Part shown: in pieces, positions 50,464 to 58,859 of the stretch
Numbering within the stretch: position 1 is the first letter of the stretch
Layout of the letters: every line of letters starts with the position of its first letter
Assembly (NCBI GenBank): GCA_022509025.1
Contig: JAFLUB010000012.1
Coordinates: forward strand, 1 to 59,603
Length of the DNA: 59,603 nt
Reading direction: 5' to 3'
Source of the DNA: Oscillospiraceae bacterium
GTDB taxonomy: Bacteria; Bacillota; Clostridia; UBA1381
Translations under genes and position numbers: made by a program
Notes under the pieces: model-generated
Told to the model about the DNA's origin: nothing
Database searches by the model: none
Seen by the model: the letters and a program-made list of their open reading frames with translations, nothing else

Positions 50464-51513
50464 TTGAAACAACTTTATAAAATAATTTCTGCGGCGGTGT
50501 GCGCGGTGACTTTGTTTTCATCGTCTGTTTCATTTGCCGCGTCCGGAGATATAGCCGGAAATATTTACTATACGGATATTAAAACTTATATATATCATTC
50601 GCCGATTACTTCATATAATATCGGCGGCAAGACCGTCATAGACGCGGAAATCTTAAACTGGCACTACGGCTTTGACGTCTACTGGCTTGCCAACGAGAGA
50701 AAGCTTGAAATCACAGACAAGGGCGGTGAATTCAACTCGCTTCAGGCGATGAGCGGCAAGCTTGTCGAGTCATCTGAAGGCGAGGTCGGAACGGTTTCCG
50801 GTCCGTACTATGAGACCGATATTGTCACTACCCTGAACGGTGAGCCGATAGAGAGCTACAACATCGGCGGCAGAACCTTCATAGTTGCCGAGGCTATGCG
50901 CGACTTTGGGTACAATGTCGATTGGGACGCGGACAAGCGCATCCTTACGGTGACAAAGCCTATGGATTTTTATAAGATAGAAACCGACTACGGCACTATA
51001 AAGACAACTTCTGACCATAAACGGAACACCGGCTATGTAATAGTTGAAAGAAATCTTTTACTGACGGATGAGAACTACGAGCATTACGATTTACCACTCC
51101 GCTCCGGCTATACTATTCAGGGACCCGGCGTTGAGGACGGATATATGAAGCTTTCCGATGCCCAGGCGGCGCTCAACGCCGAATGTAACTTAGTCGAACA
51201 GACTTTTGTGGGGCACACCGACTGGGTGAACGGAATCTCGTATGATACGCCGCGCTACGAATACTATATTGATTTAAAGTTCGACAAAGCCGACATTCCC
51301 AAGCCGATATCTCCCATCGAAGACCCGGCGCCCATCGGTTCTCCGATACAGACGAGCATATATAGCTATCCCATAGGGCTTGTCGTAAATGGCGAAAGTG
51401 TTCCGATGCTAACTATGGTCGGCGGCAAGGAATACGATAAATCCGCCTGGATTGTCGATGGCGAAATCTACATCCCGACGCATACTTTTGCAAAATTACT
51501 CGGATACAACTAA
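50464..51513 (+). CDS. Secreted copper-amine-oxidase-domain protein, paralog 1
   Basis: This 349-residue exported protein probably starts at TTG (LKQLYK): GGAG stands 9 bases upstream, whereas the two ATGs just before it (50449, 50455) are badly placed. The signal peptide is followed by two tandem copies of a ~70-residue unit: YYTDIKTYIYHSPITSYNIGG, then DAEILNWHYGFDVYW; and YETDIVTTLNGEPIESYNIGG, then VAEAMRDFGYNVDW. A less clear third unit closes the protein (ESVPMLTMVGGKEYD, IPTHTFAKLLGYN). The middle (170-290) is unassigned. Paralogs lie at 51758 and 53721. Function unknown, probably surface binding. Confidence 0.85.
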   Translation: MKQLYKIISAAVCAVTLFSSSVSFAASGDIAGNIYYTDIKTYIYHSPITSYNIGGKTVIDAEILNWHYGFDVYWLANERKLEITDKGGEFNSLQAMSGKLVESSEGEVGTVSGPYYETDIVTTLNGEPIESYNIGGRTFIVAEAMRDFGYNVDWDADKRILTVTKPMDFYKIETDYGTIKTTSDHKRNTGYVIVERNLLLTDENYEHYDLPLRSGYTIQGPGVEDGYMKLSDAQAALNAECNLVEQTFVGHTDWVNGISYDTPRYEYYIDLKFDKADIPKPISPIEDPAPIGSPIQTSIYSYPIGLVVNGESVPMLTMVGGKEYDKSAWIVDGEIYIPTHTFAKLLGYN

Positions 51514-51527
51514 GGAGAGTGACTAAC

Positions 51528-51614
51528 GTGAAAAAGAAGAACCCGACCCGCCGGCGCAATAAATTGCGGGCGGGTACCCCGGAACCTTGTTGTTTCACAA
51601 TCACGTTATCATGA
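51528..51614 (+). CDS. Short ORF (28 codons) with internal hairpin, doubtful
   Basis: A GTG preceded by AAGGAGAG opens a 28-codon frame starting MKKKNPTRRR. The coding stretch contains a strong hairpin (ACCCGCC and CGCAAT pairing with ATTGCG and GGCGGGT, 51546-51576). It ends at the left border of the structured leader. It is either a leader peptide or, more likely, the stump of a signal-peptide-bearing gene cut off when the leader arrived. Low confidence that it is a functional gene. Confidence 0.25.
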   Translation: MKKKNPTRRRNKLRAGTPEPCCFTITLS

Positions 51615-51757
51615 TTTAATTGCCCGTGCGGGTATTTTCTCGCAAGCTTCAAAAATCGCACATGGGCAAAATATCCATTTAACGCCCTATCTGCCCACGA
51701 TATGAGCGTCAAAATTTTTCATTACTATTTGTGGGCAGAAAGGCTATGGATATTTAC
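51599..51757 (+). promoter_or_regulatory. Structured RNA leader, copy 2 of 2
   Basis: This is the same leader as at 15524-15697. Words in order: ATCACGTTA, GATTTAATTGCCCGTGCG, a hairpin closed by CGCACATGGGC (51657-51667), AATATCCAT (51670-51678), TTTAACGC, CTGCCCAC (51691-51698), GAGCGTCAAA, then GTGGGCAG (51731-51738), AAAGGC and ATGGATATT (51746-51754). The long-range stem buries the ribosome site AGAAAGG. Differences from copy 1 fall mostly in loops. The leader precedes a secreted MORN/RCC1-like protein, unrelated to the GH51 enzyme of copy 1. Confidence 0.6.
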
Positions 51758-53707
51758 ATGAAAATCAGCAAAATACTGACAACTTCCGCGTTGACAATTC
51801 TTTGCGCCCTTTGCGCATCCGCTGTCGCGCACGGCGAAGTTATAGGCGAGGTTTTATCCACGGATATAGTGGCATTTATTGACGAACAGCCTATAGAATC
51901 ATTTAACATAAACGACTACACCTATATAATAGCTGAGGATTTGCGCGGCTACGGCTTCTCGGTCGTATGGGACGCGGATGCGAGAACACTCTCGATAGAG
52001 CGTGACAAGGACGCGGACAGAGACTTTTTACCAATGGACAAGGTGAACATCAAAAAGAGTGAGGTTCCGTTCCGGGCGCACGTCTTTGATGTGTACAGCA
52101 CCGATATAGTAACCTTTATCGGCGGTATTCCCGCAAACGCCTATAATGTGAACGGACAGACACTCATTATGATTGATGAGCTGTCAAAGTACGGAGCTTT
52201 CTCGTATAACGACGGTGAGCGCTGCGTTAAGATTGATATGGCGGGCTTTGATGAGGAAAACATCCTCGCTAACCCTGCAAACGAAACCTTAACCCTCCCG
52301 TGCGATAAGGAAGAGGGAAAAATTTTATATAACGGCGGTGTATCGGACGGAAAGCTCAACGGCGCGGGTGTGATACACGAATCGTACGAGTACACCTACG
52401 GACTACAGTCAACCGAGGACTACTATTACAGCGGAAACTTCAAAAACGGTGAAAAAGACGGCTACATCTACTACCACGGCGTAAAAACCCCGCACAACGG
52501 CAGCGACAGCCGCGTGCGAACCTACTACAGTCTTGGCAGATACAAGGACGGAAAGCCTGACGGATACTGTCTTGAGCTGGTGTATTTTTACGGCACAGAA
52601 CTCGGCAGCAGAAGTGAGTCAAAGAACGGTTTTAAGCGGATAATAATCCCTGACCGCGAATATCGGTACGGTTACAGAGTTGACGATGAGGGTTACACCG
52701 ATTCTCACGGGGACATAATCGACTATGTCCCGACTGACGCGGGAAGAATAGCTGCCGCATATACAGGCAGCGATATGTCGCTTGTTGTATCCGAAAACGG
52801 CGACTTGTATGGTTTCGGCTATTTCTACTCGCCGTATAATCAGATGGCAAAGGACGTTCCCGTAAAGCTTGACAGCGGGATTTCTTCTGCATACGCAGGT
52901 TACAGCTACGGCTCGACTGTTATAGACAAAAACGGAAAACTCTACTATCTGTGGGACAAGATACAGAAATACAAAAACACCGACGTACCCGTTGTGTTCG
53001 GCGGTGTTAAAAAGACTTTAGGCGATCTCTTTCTCACAGATGACGGAAAGCTGTACAGACTAAACACAGGGTATGATTGGACCATGTACGACCCGCCGAC
53101 CTTGATTGCAGAGAATGTCGTTGATTTTTCAGGCGATATGCAAAGGCATTTGTTCCTTAAAGACGATGGTTCTGTATGGTTTATGCGCTTAAACGAGAGC
53201 CTTAGCGGTACCGAATGGCGGGACGGTCTTGACCTATCAACACCGGTCAAAGTTTTTGACAATGCCAAGGCGATCTCTTCTAAAGAAAGAAATCTTGTCA
53301 TAGATGAAAATAATACCCTTTGGGGCTGGTCGTCTGATTTCTATAACACAGAATACGAGAACAGCGAATCCGTATTCCACACAAAGAGACCGATAAAGAT
53401 TGCAGAGGATGTCATTTCGACCGAAGCTTCCTCCTCTTTCATCGCGTATATTAAGACAGACGGTTCGCTCTATGTCTGTCCCGACTATACCGAACCGGGT
53501 AACGAAACAACATTCGGCATCAGCGCGGAAACAAAGCTGCTCGACGGTGTAAAACAGTTTTCCGTAAGATACAATGTAATTCTCGCCGTGCGGAATGACG
53601 GAACGCTCTGGGTGTGGGGCAAAAATTCCGACGGCTTAGGCTTAGGTTCGGTAACCGAGGCACAGACGCCGACTCAGATAACGAGATTCTCCGAATTTAT
53701 AAATTAA
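51758..53707 (+). CDS. Secreted protein with copper-amine-oxidase, MORN-like and RCC1-like repeats
   Basis: This 649-residue exported protein has three in-frame starts (GTG 51731, ATG 51746, ATG 51758). The last is preferred because AGAAAGG is 14 bases upstream and the earlier two lie inside the leader stem. Order: signal peptide; two copper-amine-oxidase-like units (VLSTDIVAFIDEQPIESFNIN; VYSTDIVTFIGGIPANAYNVN); MORN-type repeats (YYYSGNFKNGEKDGYIYYHG; LGRYKDGKPDGYCLELVYF); and six or seven RCC1-type blades (ENGDLYGFGYF, DGKLYRL, DGSVWFM, NNTLWGW, DGSLYVC, DGTLWVWGKNSDG). RCC1-like blades form a propeller used for protein or surface contacts. Biological role unknown; paralogs on both sides. 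Confidence 0.85.
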   Translation: MKISKILTTSALTILCALCASAVAHGEVIGEVLSTDIVAFIDEQPIESFNINDYTYIIAEDLRGYGFSVVWDADARTLSIERDKDADRDFLPMDKVNIKKSEVPFRAHVFDVYSTDIVTFIGGIPANAYNVNGQTLIMIDELSKYGAFSYNDGERCVKIDMAGFDEENILANPANETLTLPCDKEEGKILYNGGVSDGKLNGAGVIHESYEYTYGLQSTEDYYYSGNFKNGEKDGYIYYHGVKTPHNGSDSRVRTYYSLGRYKDGKPDGYCLELVYFYGTELGSRSESKNGFKRIIIPDREYRYGYRVDDEGYTDSHGDIIDYVPTDAGRIAAAYTGSDMSLVVSENGDLYGFGYFYSPYNQMAKDVPVKLDSGISSAYAGYSYGSTVIDKNGKLYYLWDKIQKYKNTDVPVVFGGVKKTLGDLFLTDDGKLYRLNTGYDWTMYDPPTLIAENVVDFSGDMQRHLFLKDDGSVWFMRLNESLSGTEWRDGLDLSTPVKVFDNAKAISSKERNLVIDENNTLWGWSSDFYNTEYENSESVFHTKRPIKIAEDVISTEASSSFIAYIKTDGSLYVCPDYTEPGNETTFGISAETKLLDGVKQFSVRYNVILAVRNDGTLWVWGKNSDGLGLGSVTEAQTPTQITRFSEFIN

Positions 53708-53720
53708 AGGAGACAGACCT

Positions 53721-54914
53721 ATGAAAAAAACTGATCTTATCAAAAAGTTAATTGTCACAGCATTAGTTGCTGCGCCTGTGTTCAACTTCGCATATGCCGA
53801 CGCAGCAAACGCAAATACCGGAGAAATCATCGGAAAGATATACTCTACCGATATTCTCGCCTATGTCAACGGCAGACAGGCACCATCCTATAACATAGGC
53901 GGCCGCACCGTTATTGTGATAGAGGATTTGGCTGAGCGCGGATACGGTATAGGCTATGACTATAATGACGACGAACGCACTCTGATGGTTGAAGCCTCTT
54001 TTTGGCCTAACAGCAATATCTTTTACGGTGACGGACCCGCTATAGAGCGCGGGACCGTTGGCAAAATTGTGGGAGACGTGTACTCTACCGACATCGAGGT
54101 TATCTTTAACGACAGTAAGGTGCCGTCTTACAACATAGGCGGAAAGACTGCCGTGTGCATAGAGGATTTGGGCAAGCTTGACGGGTCAAGCCCCAACGAA
54201 GAATACGGCTTTTCCAAATACCTCTGTAACTATGAATGGGATGCGGAAAACAAGACCATAAGCTTAAATTCCGCCGGCGGATATATGATGCATGAGATTG
54301 GTATATCCAGCATAAAGTACCTTGCAAACGACAATGTTCTGACCGCTGAGTACAGTCCGTTTAACGATTTTTCCAGCGGTCTCTATGTTCAGGACGGATA
54401 CACCTACAAAAACTCAGAGGAATTCAACGCTGAAAAGAATATTATAAAACCGCTTTATCTCAAAACAGGCGATGAACTAAACCGTGTAGGACTCTGCTGG
54501 GCTAATGATAACAATTCTACGGAAATATATTTTGATGATATCGACATGGTAAGAAGTTATGTTTCCGCACTTATTACTCCGCCAACTCCCTATGAAGAAA
54601 CGCTCAGTATCCTCAACGATGGCATAAACTATAAAACTATCGACAGGATGGAGCTTGAGAAGTACGACTTTTTGGTAGTTGAGTCGCTTAAGGAAGATAA
54701 CATATGGCAGGAAGATTATCATGATGTGTTTTATTTTATTGCGGCAAAGAACGGCGGTTTTGTAAATGTTTATCAATCGTCCACCTTATATACAGAGCGT
54801 ACGCTTGAACAGACCGGGGCAAATTCTCTGACGGTAACGGTTTGGCCGTTTGCCGGTCCGCACGGAGCAACCTCAATGAATATAAATATCAACTGCGAAG
54901 ACTACATAATTTAA
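53721..54914 (+). CDS. Secreted copper-amine-oxidase-domain protein, paralog 3
   Basis: This 397-residue exported protein has AAAGGAG 9 bases before the ATG and follows the previous gene by 13 bases, so the two are likely co-transcribed. The signal peptide (about 1-29) precedes two units of the same type as its neighbours: IYSTDILAYVNGRQAPSYNIGG and VYSTDIEVIFNDSKVPSYNIGG, each followed by an IEDL segment. Residues 190-397 are a separate beta-rich region without a recognisable family. The open frame continues after the stop for 45 codons (54915-55052); this may be chance. Confidence 0.85.
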   Translation: MKKTDLIKKLIVTALVAAPVFNFAYADAANANTGEIIGKIYSTDILAYVNGRQAPSYNIGGRTVIVIEDLAERGYGIGYDYNDDERTLMVEASFWPNSNIFYGDGPAIERGTVGKIVGDVYSTDIEVIFNDSKVPSYNIGGKTAVCIEDLGKLDGSSPNEEYGFSKYLCNYEWDAENKTISLNSAGGYMMHEIGISSIKYLANDNVLTAEYSPFNDFSSGLYVQDGYTYKNSEEFNAEKNIIKPLYLKTGDELNRVGLCWANDNNSTEIYFDDIDMVRSYVSALITPPTPYEETLSILNDGINYKTIDRMELEKYDFLVVESLKEDNIWQEDYHDVFYFIAAKNGGFVNVYQSSTLYTERTLEQTGANSLTVTVWPFAGPHGATSMNININCEDYII

Positions 54915-55094
54915 CTTACGAATATAATCAGCGCTGCTCACGAATCTAATCGGAAAGGTGTCACGGTTATCACATACCGCGCGCAGACGAACAATCTCAC
55001 AGATACAGAAAAGGGGCTGCCCAATTTAGCGCAGACCATAGAAAGGCATTGAATCAGCATAAAGCCTGAATTTTTAGATTATTTTAAATAGTTT
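54915..55094 (+). other. Gene-free stretch with an in-frame continuation after the stop
   Basis: After the stop codon at 54912-54914 the same frame stays open for 45 codons (VITYRAQTNNLTDTEKGLP in its middle) and ends at 55052. It has no start or ribosome site of its own and resembles nothing I know. It may be a decayed gene end or chance. Confidence 0.3.
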
Positions 55095-55134
55095 AAAGGA
55101 GGTGTTGCTTAACGCAACACCCCCTTTCTCTTTT
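55095..55134. terminator. Terminator between paralog 3 and the peptide-binding gene
   Basis: AAAGGAGGTGTTGC pairs with GCAACACCCCCTTT (one mismatch) around a short loop; T-rich bases follow on plus and A/T-rich bases on the other side. It can serve both convergent genes. Confidence 0.75.
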
Positions 55135-55171
55135 ATCTGCTATCGAAAATTCAAATACCGGACAACAGTTA

Positions 55172-56830
55172 TTATTTTTTAATCTTAGTATATGCAAAAT
55201 ACGGATAAGCGCCCGACATCGTATAGCCTTTCACGTAGTCCTGTACAAGAGCCGGCGTATTAAAGTTGAACAGCGGGATCAAATAGACATTTTCCTCCAC
55301 CAGATAATCTTCCGCCTCGTGCAGAGCGTTGTTGAACTCCACAGTATCCACCGTCTTGTAGGCATCAGTAATCATCTGATCAAACACGGGATCCTCTACT
55401 GCAGGGGTGATACCCATAGCGGTTGAGGTGGATGACACCCACATATTCAGATACTGAATAGCGCTGTCTGTAAAGGCGAAACTATAGTACGCAACCTGAA
55501 AATCGCCCTGATCAAGCTGATCGTAAAAGACGCTCGACTCTACGCTTTGAAGCTCCACATCAATTCCCACGTTCTTCCACATCTGCTGCAGTTTGCCTGC
55601 CACAGCGCCGTGAACGCCGCTGTTGGAATACTTGTATGTGATATGAAGTGGATTACTCTCGTTATAACCTGACTTGGCCAGAAGGGCTTTTGCCTGCTCC
55701 GAATCGTATGTCAGAGAATACCCGTCCGCGTCACCCTCAGAACGGAACGAACCTTTGACACCGGGGATATTATCAGGCACATAACCGTTGAGCACCGGAT
55801 AGTACAGGTCGCCGCCGAGAACGCTGACAACGTCTTTCTTATCAATAGCAAGCGCAAGGGCGCGACGGATATTGACATCGTTTGCCCACTCGGGACCGCT
55901 TGAACCGGAGTTAATCAACAGGAAATAATTTGACGGCTGAACCGTCACCCACAGTTCCTGCGTCCCCTCATAGGACTTGGTCGCATCAGCAGACATATCA
56001 AGGGTCACATCGACCTCTCCGGACTGATAAGCCAGGGTTCGGCTACTTTCATCCGGCATACACATGAAAGTAATAGTATCCGCGTTCACTTCATCCGCAA
56101 ACCTGTAATTCTCATTTTTTTCCAGGATCACTTTATCCGTCTCGTTGCACTCAGTCAATGTGTACGCGCCGCTGGTGGGATAGCCGCCGTTAAAGGCCCA
56201 CATGGACTCATGCTGTGTGGCAAAATCCTCGCGGACAGGAAACCAACCGTATGGGTTGGACATCAGATCGGTCAGGTATCCGCACGGCATCGAAAGCCGC
56301 AGGACCAGAGTAGTATCATCCACTGCTTCCACACCGACATAACTGTGATCCGCTTTCGTGCAGTCAAATGATTCACCCTCCTGCATAGCCGCCTCAAAGT
56401 ACTTTTCCGCGCCATCAATGAAATTCATCAATTCACAAATCGACAGAGCATAGGCATTATCCGCGCCGTAGGAAAGAGCTCTCAAATAGGAATACTCAAA
56501 ATCATAGGCGGTGATAGGTACACCGTCGCTCCACAGGGCATCGGGCACCATGTGGAATGTATAGGTCAATCCGTCTTCTGAAACCTCGTAGCTCTCGCAG
56601 AGATCGTTAATTGCCTCCCCATCCGGTCCCCTGCGGAACATACCGGAATACAGATGTGTCAGAATATACGAATTTGCGACTTCCGTATTGATTGCCGGAT
56701 CAAGGGTGGTGAACTGATATCCAACGGCAACGGTGAGGTCGTTCTTTCTTTGCGTTCCACAGGCTGTCAACACCCCTACAGCGGTGATAATCATTGCCAC
56801 AGCCAGCAATTTTGTCAGTGCCTTCTTCAT
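55172..56830 (-). CDS. Oligopeptide-binding lipoprotein (SBP family 5, OppA-like)
   Basis: This 552-residue lipoprotein is of the peptide/nickel-binding type. The start MKKALTK has GAGG 7 bases upstream; the ATG two codons before is too close. The signal ends in the lipobox LTAC with C24. Family blocks include FTTLDPAINTEVANSYILTHLYSG near the N-terminus, CESYEVSEDGLTYTFHM, ALWSDGVPITAYDFEYS, and NDVNIRRALALAIDK near residue 330. It would capture peptides for an ABC importer, but no permease or ATPase is nearby, so it is an orphan or the rest was lost. Its wording (more GC-rich codons) differs from the surrounding genes. A promoter at 57097-57125 gives a leader of about 260 bases. Confidence 0.95.
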   Translation of the reverse strand: MKKALTKLLAVAMIITAVGVLTACGTQRKNDLTVAVGYQFTTLDPAINTEVANSYILTHLYSGMFRRGPDGEAINDLCESYEVSEDGLTYTFHMVPDALWSDGVPITAYDFEYSYLRALSYGADNAYALSICELMNFIDGAEKYFEAAMQEGESFDCTKADHSYVGVEAVDDTTLVLRLSMPCGYLTDLMSNPYGWFPVREDFATQHESMWAFNGGYPTSGAYTLTECNETDKVILEKNENYRFADEVNADTITFMCMPDESSRTLAYQSGEVDVTLDMSADATKSYEGTQELWVTVQPSNYFLLINSGSSGPEWANDVNIRRALALAIDKKDVVSVLGGDLYYPVLNGYVPDNIPGVKGSFRSEGDADGYSLTYDSEQAKALLAKSGYNESNPLHITYKYSNSGVHGAVAGKLQQMWKNVGIDVELQSVESSVFYDQLDQGDFQVAYYSFAFTDSAIQYLNMWVSSTSTAMGITPAVEDPVFDQMITDAYKTVDTVEFNNALHEAEDYLVEENVYLIPLFNFNTPALVQDYVKGYTMSGAYPYFAYTKIKK

Positions 56831-57004
56831 AATCATACCTCTTTTCTTTATTTAACAGCGTTTGGATGTATCGACCAATAGCTGTAATCTTACATCATAA
56901 TCCGAAAGATGTTCATAGCAGAGAACATCAGATCCGATCGGCAGAGTGTCCTTTTGGCGCCGCCTCGGCTGATTCCGTCTTTCAGGCTCTTTATAAATGC
57001 TACT

Positions 57005-57088
57005 TTAGACAGATTGCTGATATTCCTTAGGAGTAAAGTTTTTCAGAATCCTGTACGGCGCGGAAAGTTTAATCGGTTTGGTCTGTTT
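57005..57088 (-). pseudogene. Possible C-terminal remnant of an AraC-family regulator
   Basis: Minus-strand codons read PYRILKNFTPKEYQQSV and stop, which resembles the closing FKK-TG-TPKEYR block of AraC regulators with a few residues missing. An in-frame stop lies upstream. AraC genes often stand before peptide-binding genes, so a truncated regulator is plausible. The match is short. Confidence 0.3.
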
Positions 57089-57096
57089 TTACTCAA

Positions 57097-57125
57097 ATTA
57101 TACTATACTTTTCCTGTATTTTCAA
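57097..57125 (-). promoter_or_regulatory. Promoter upstream of the peptide-binding lipoprotein
   Basis: On minus, TTGAAA and TATAAT are spaced by exactly 17 bases. The gene starts about 265 bases downstream. Confidence 0.55.
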
Positions 57126-57198
57126 GGTGTTTCATCAATTTTCACATAAACATCACCGCGTAAGAATTCCGGAAGAGGCACAAAAGGATATCTTTATT

Positions 57199-57286
57199 TA
57201 ACAGACTATACCGTAGTTATGAATATTGTCAGAAAAAACGAAAAAAGAATGCTGCAAGTTTGTATTAATATAGCTGTAGTCTGTTA
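57199..57286. repeat. Inverted repeat TAACAGACTA ... TAGTCTGTTA
   Basis: A perfect 10-base inverted repeat (57199-57208 and 57277-57286) encloses 68 bases of AT-rich sequence just beyond the recombinase gene. It could be part of an attachment or excision site, or an operator. The rest of 56837-57401 holds the promoter, the possible AraC remnant and two hairpins. Confidence 0.35.
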
Positions 57287-57315
57287 CATATCACGTAAAT
57301 GCAGGTATTAAAAAT

Positions 57316-57347
57316 GGTTCAAACGTAATATTTGAACCGTTTTTTGT
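57316..57347 (+). terminator. Hairpin with T run, plus strand
   Basis: GGTTCAAA pairs with TTTGAACC around a 7-base loop, then GTTTTTTG. No plus-strand gene is seen just upstream, so it may be left from the sequence interrupted by the element. Confidence 0.6.
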
Positions 57348-57353
57348 TGAGCC

Positions 57354-57395
57354 TAAAAAATCAATATCCGAACCCAAGAATGTGAGTTCGGATAT
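57354..57395 (-). terminator. Terminator of the serine recombinase gene
   Basis: On minus, ATATCCGAAC pairs with GTTCGGATAT and is followed by TGATTTTTT. It lies just after the recombinase stop. Confidence 0.8.
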
Positions 57396-57401
57396 CAATG
57401 A

Positions 57402-58859
57402 TTATGGTGAACCGTTTTGCACCAAATTCGAATTTTCCAATTCCTCCAGTGTAATCGTCCTTGTTCCGTCCTTGATATTGTATGTAATAACAAGTTTATC
57501 ATCATAGAGATATATCGAATTAACAAACGTGTCAACAAGATACTGCCTGTTTTCTTCAATGTCCATATCCAGATATTTGAATCGACTAATCCAGAATATA
57601 ATATTTTCTTTCGATAAAGCCGGATGCTCGATTTCCTCATTCATTATAGAAACCTCAATATCCGATTTACGTCGCTCCAATTCTTCTAAACGCTGTTTTG
57701 TCGAGGAAGTCACTACGCCCATCTGAATTGCGTCGAGCATGTTATTTATACTTGCTTCAAGATCACTCAAACTTTTTCGCAACGCCTTTAATATCGTATT
57801 TTCTTTGAATTGTAGATTATAGATAGTGTCGGCTATACGCTCAATAATGTCATCATGCAAAACCATTTCTTTTGTCAGTCTAATTACCAAATCCTCAATC
57901 CAGTCTTTTTTAACCGCCCTTTTGCCACAGGTTTTGCGGCGTTTGTTATTTGCGCATTTATAGTAGTGATACATATTACCTTTGGAGCCGTAACCGCTTT
58001 CACCTAACATCAGCGCACCGCATTTTCCGCAAAACAGTTTTGTGCTCAGCAGATAATTTATTTTAGCTTTTTCCTTTGCCGGAGCATGCTTATTGCGCTC
58101 CATTCTTTGCTGAACCTTTTTGAAAATATCTTCTGAAATAATAGGTGGTATGCCTCCGGGGATTACAATATCCTTGTATTTATACTCGCCGATATATTTA
58201 CGGTTTTTCAACATCATGTGCAAGCTGCTCTTATTGAAATCCGCCCCTTTTGTGGATTTGAATCCCCGGCTGTTTAATGAATTAACTATATCTATAATCA
58301 AATCGCCGTTTGCGTAACGAGTAAAAATTTCCTCAACTATTGGTGCAGTATCAGGATTTACGGCATACCGCCTATCGCTTCCCACCATATAACCGAGCGG
58401 CATAGTGCCGCCGTTGTACTTGGCTTTAAGAGCATTTTCTGTCATACCGCGCGTGACCTTCTGCGATAGCTCAGCCGAATAATATTCCGCATAGCCTTCA
58501 AGCATTGATTCGAGAATAATTCCCTCCGGTCCGTCGGAGATAGTTTCCTTTGCCGAAATGACTTTAACACCACTTTTGCGAAGAATTGATTTATAGTGCG
58601 CCGAATCATATCTGTTTCGGGCAAACCTGTCCAACTTCCACACGAGCACTACATCAAACAAGCCTTTGGAGCTATCTTTAATCATGCGTTGAAATTCAGG
58701 TCGATTGTCAGTTTTGGCGGATAAAGCACGGTCTATGTAATTTTTAACGATTACTATATCATTTTTGTCAGCATATTCTTTACATTCCCGAAGCTGACCC
58801 TCAATAGATTCTTCTCCCTGATTATCACTGCTATAGCGGGCGTATATTACGGCTTTCAT
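57402..58859 (-). CDS. Large serine recombinase (site-specific integrase/resolvase)
   Basis: This 485-residue recombinase has an N-terminal catalytic domain (1-140) opening IYARYSSDNQ, with the nucleophile Ser10 and the arginines of the active site in ALSAKTDNRPEFQRM and DRFARNRYD. The recombinase domain (about 155-255, PLGYMVG) follows, then a zinc ribbon (FCGKCGALM ... CANNKRRKTCGKRAV) and a coiled-coil (about 365-430) that guides synapsis. Such enzymes insert or excise mobile elements at short att sites, usually located next to their own gene. Its ATG shares one base with the XRE regulator stop. Lower GC than the chromosome to its left, consistent with transfer. Confidence 0.97.
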   Translation of the reverse strand: MKAVIYARYSSDNQGEESIEGQLRECKEYADKNDIVIVKNYIDRALSAKTDNRPEFQRMIKDSSKGLFDVVLVWKLDRFARNRYDSAHYKSILRKSGVKVISAKETISDGPEGIILESMLEGYAEYYSAELSQKVTRGMTENALKAKYNGGTMPLGYMVGSDRRYAVNPDTAPIVEEIFTRYANGDLIIDIVNSLNSRGFKSTKGADFNKSSLHMMLKNRKYIGEYKYKDIVIPGGIPPIISEDIFKKVQQRMERNKHAPAKEKAKINYLLSTKLFCGKCGALMLGESGYGSKGNMYHYYKCANNKRRKTCGKRAVKKDWIEDLVIRLTKEMVLHDDIIERIADTIYNLQFKENTILKALRKSLSDLEASINNMLDAIQMGVVTSSTKQRLEELERRKSDIEVSIMNEEIEHPALSKENIIFWISRFKYLDMDIEENRQYLVDTFVNSIYLYDDKLVITYNIKDGTRTITLEELENSNLVQNGSP

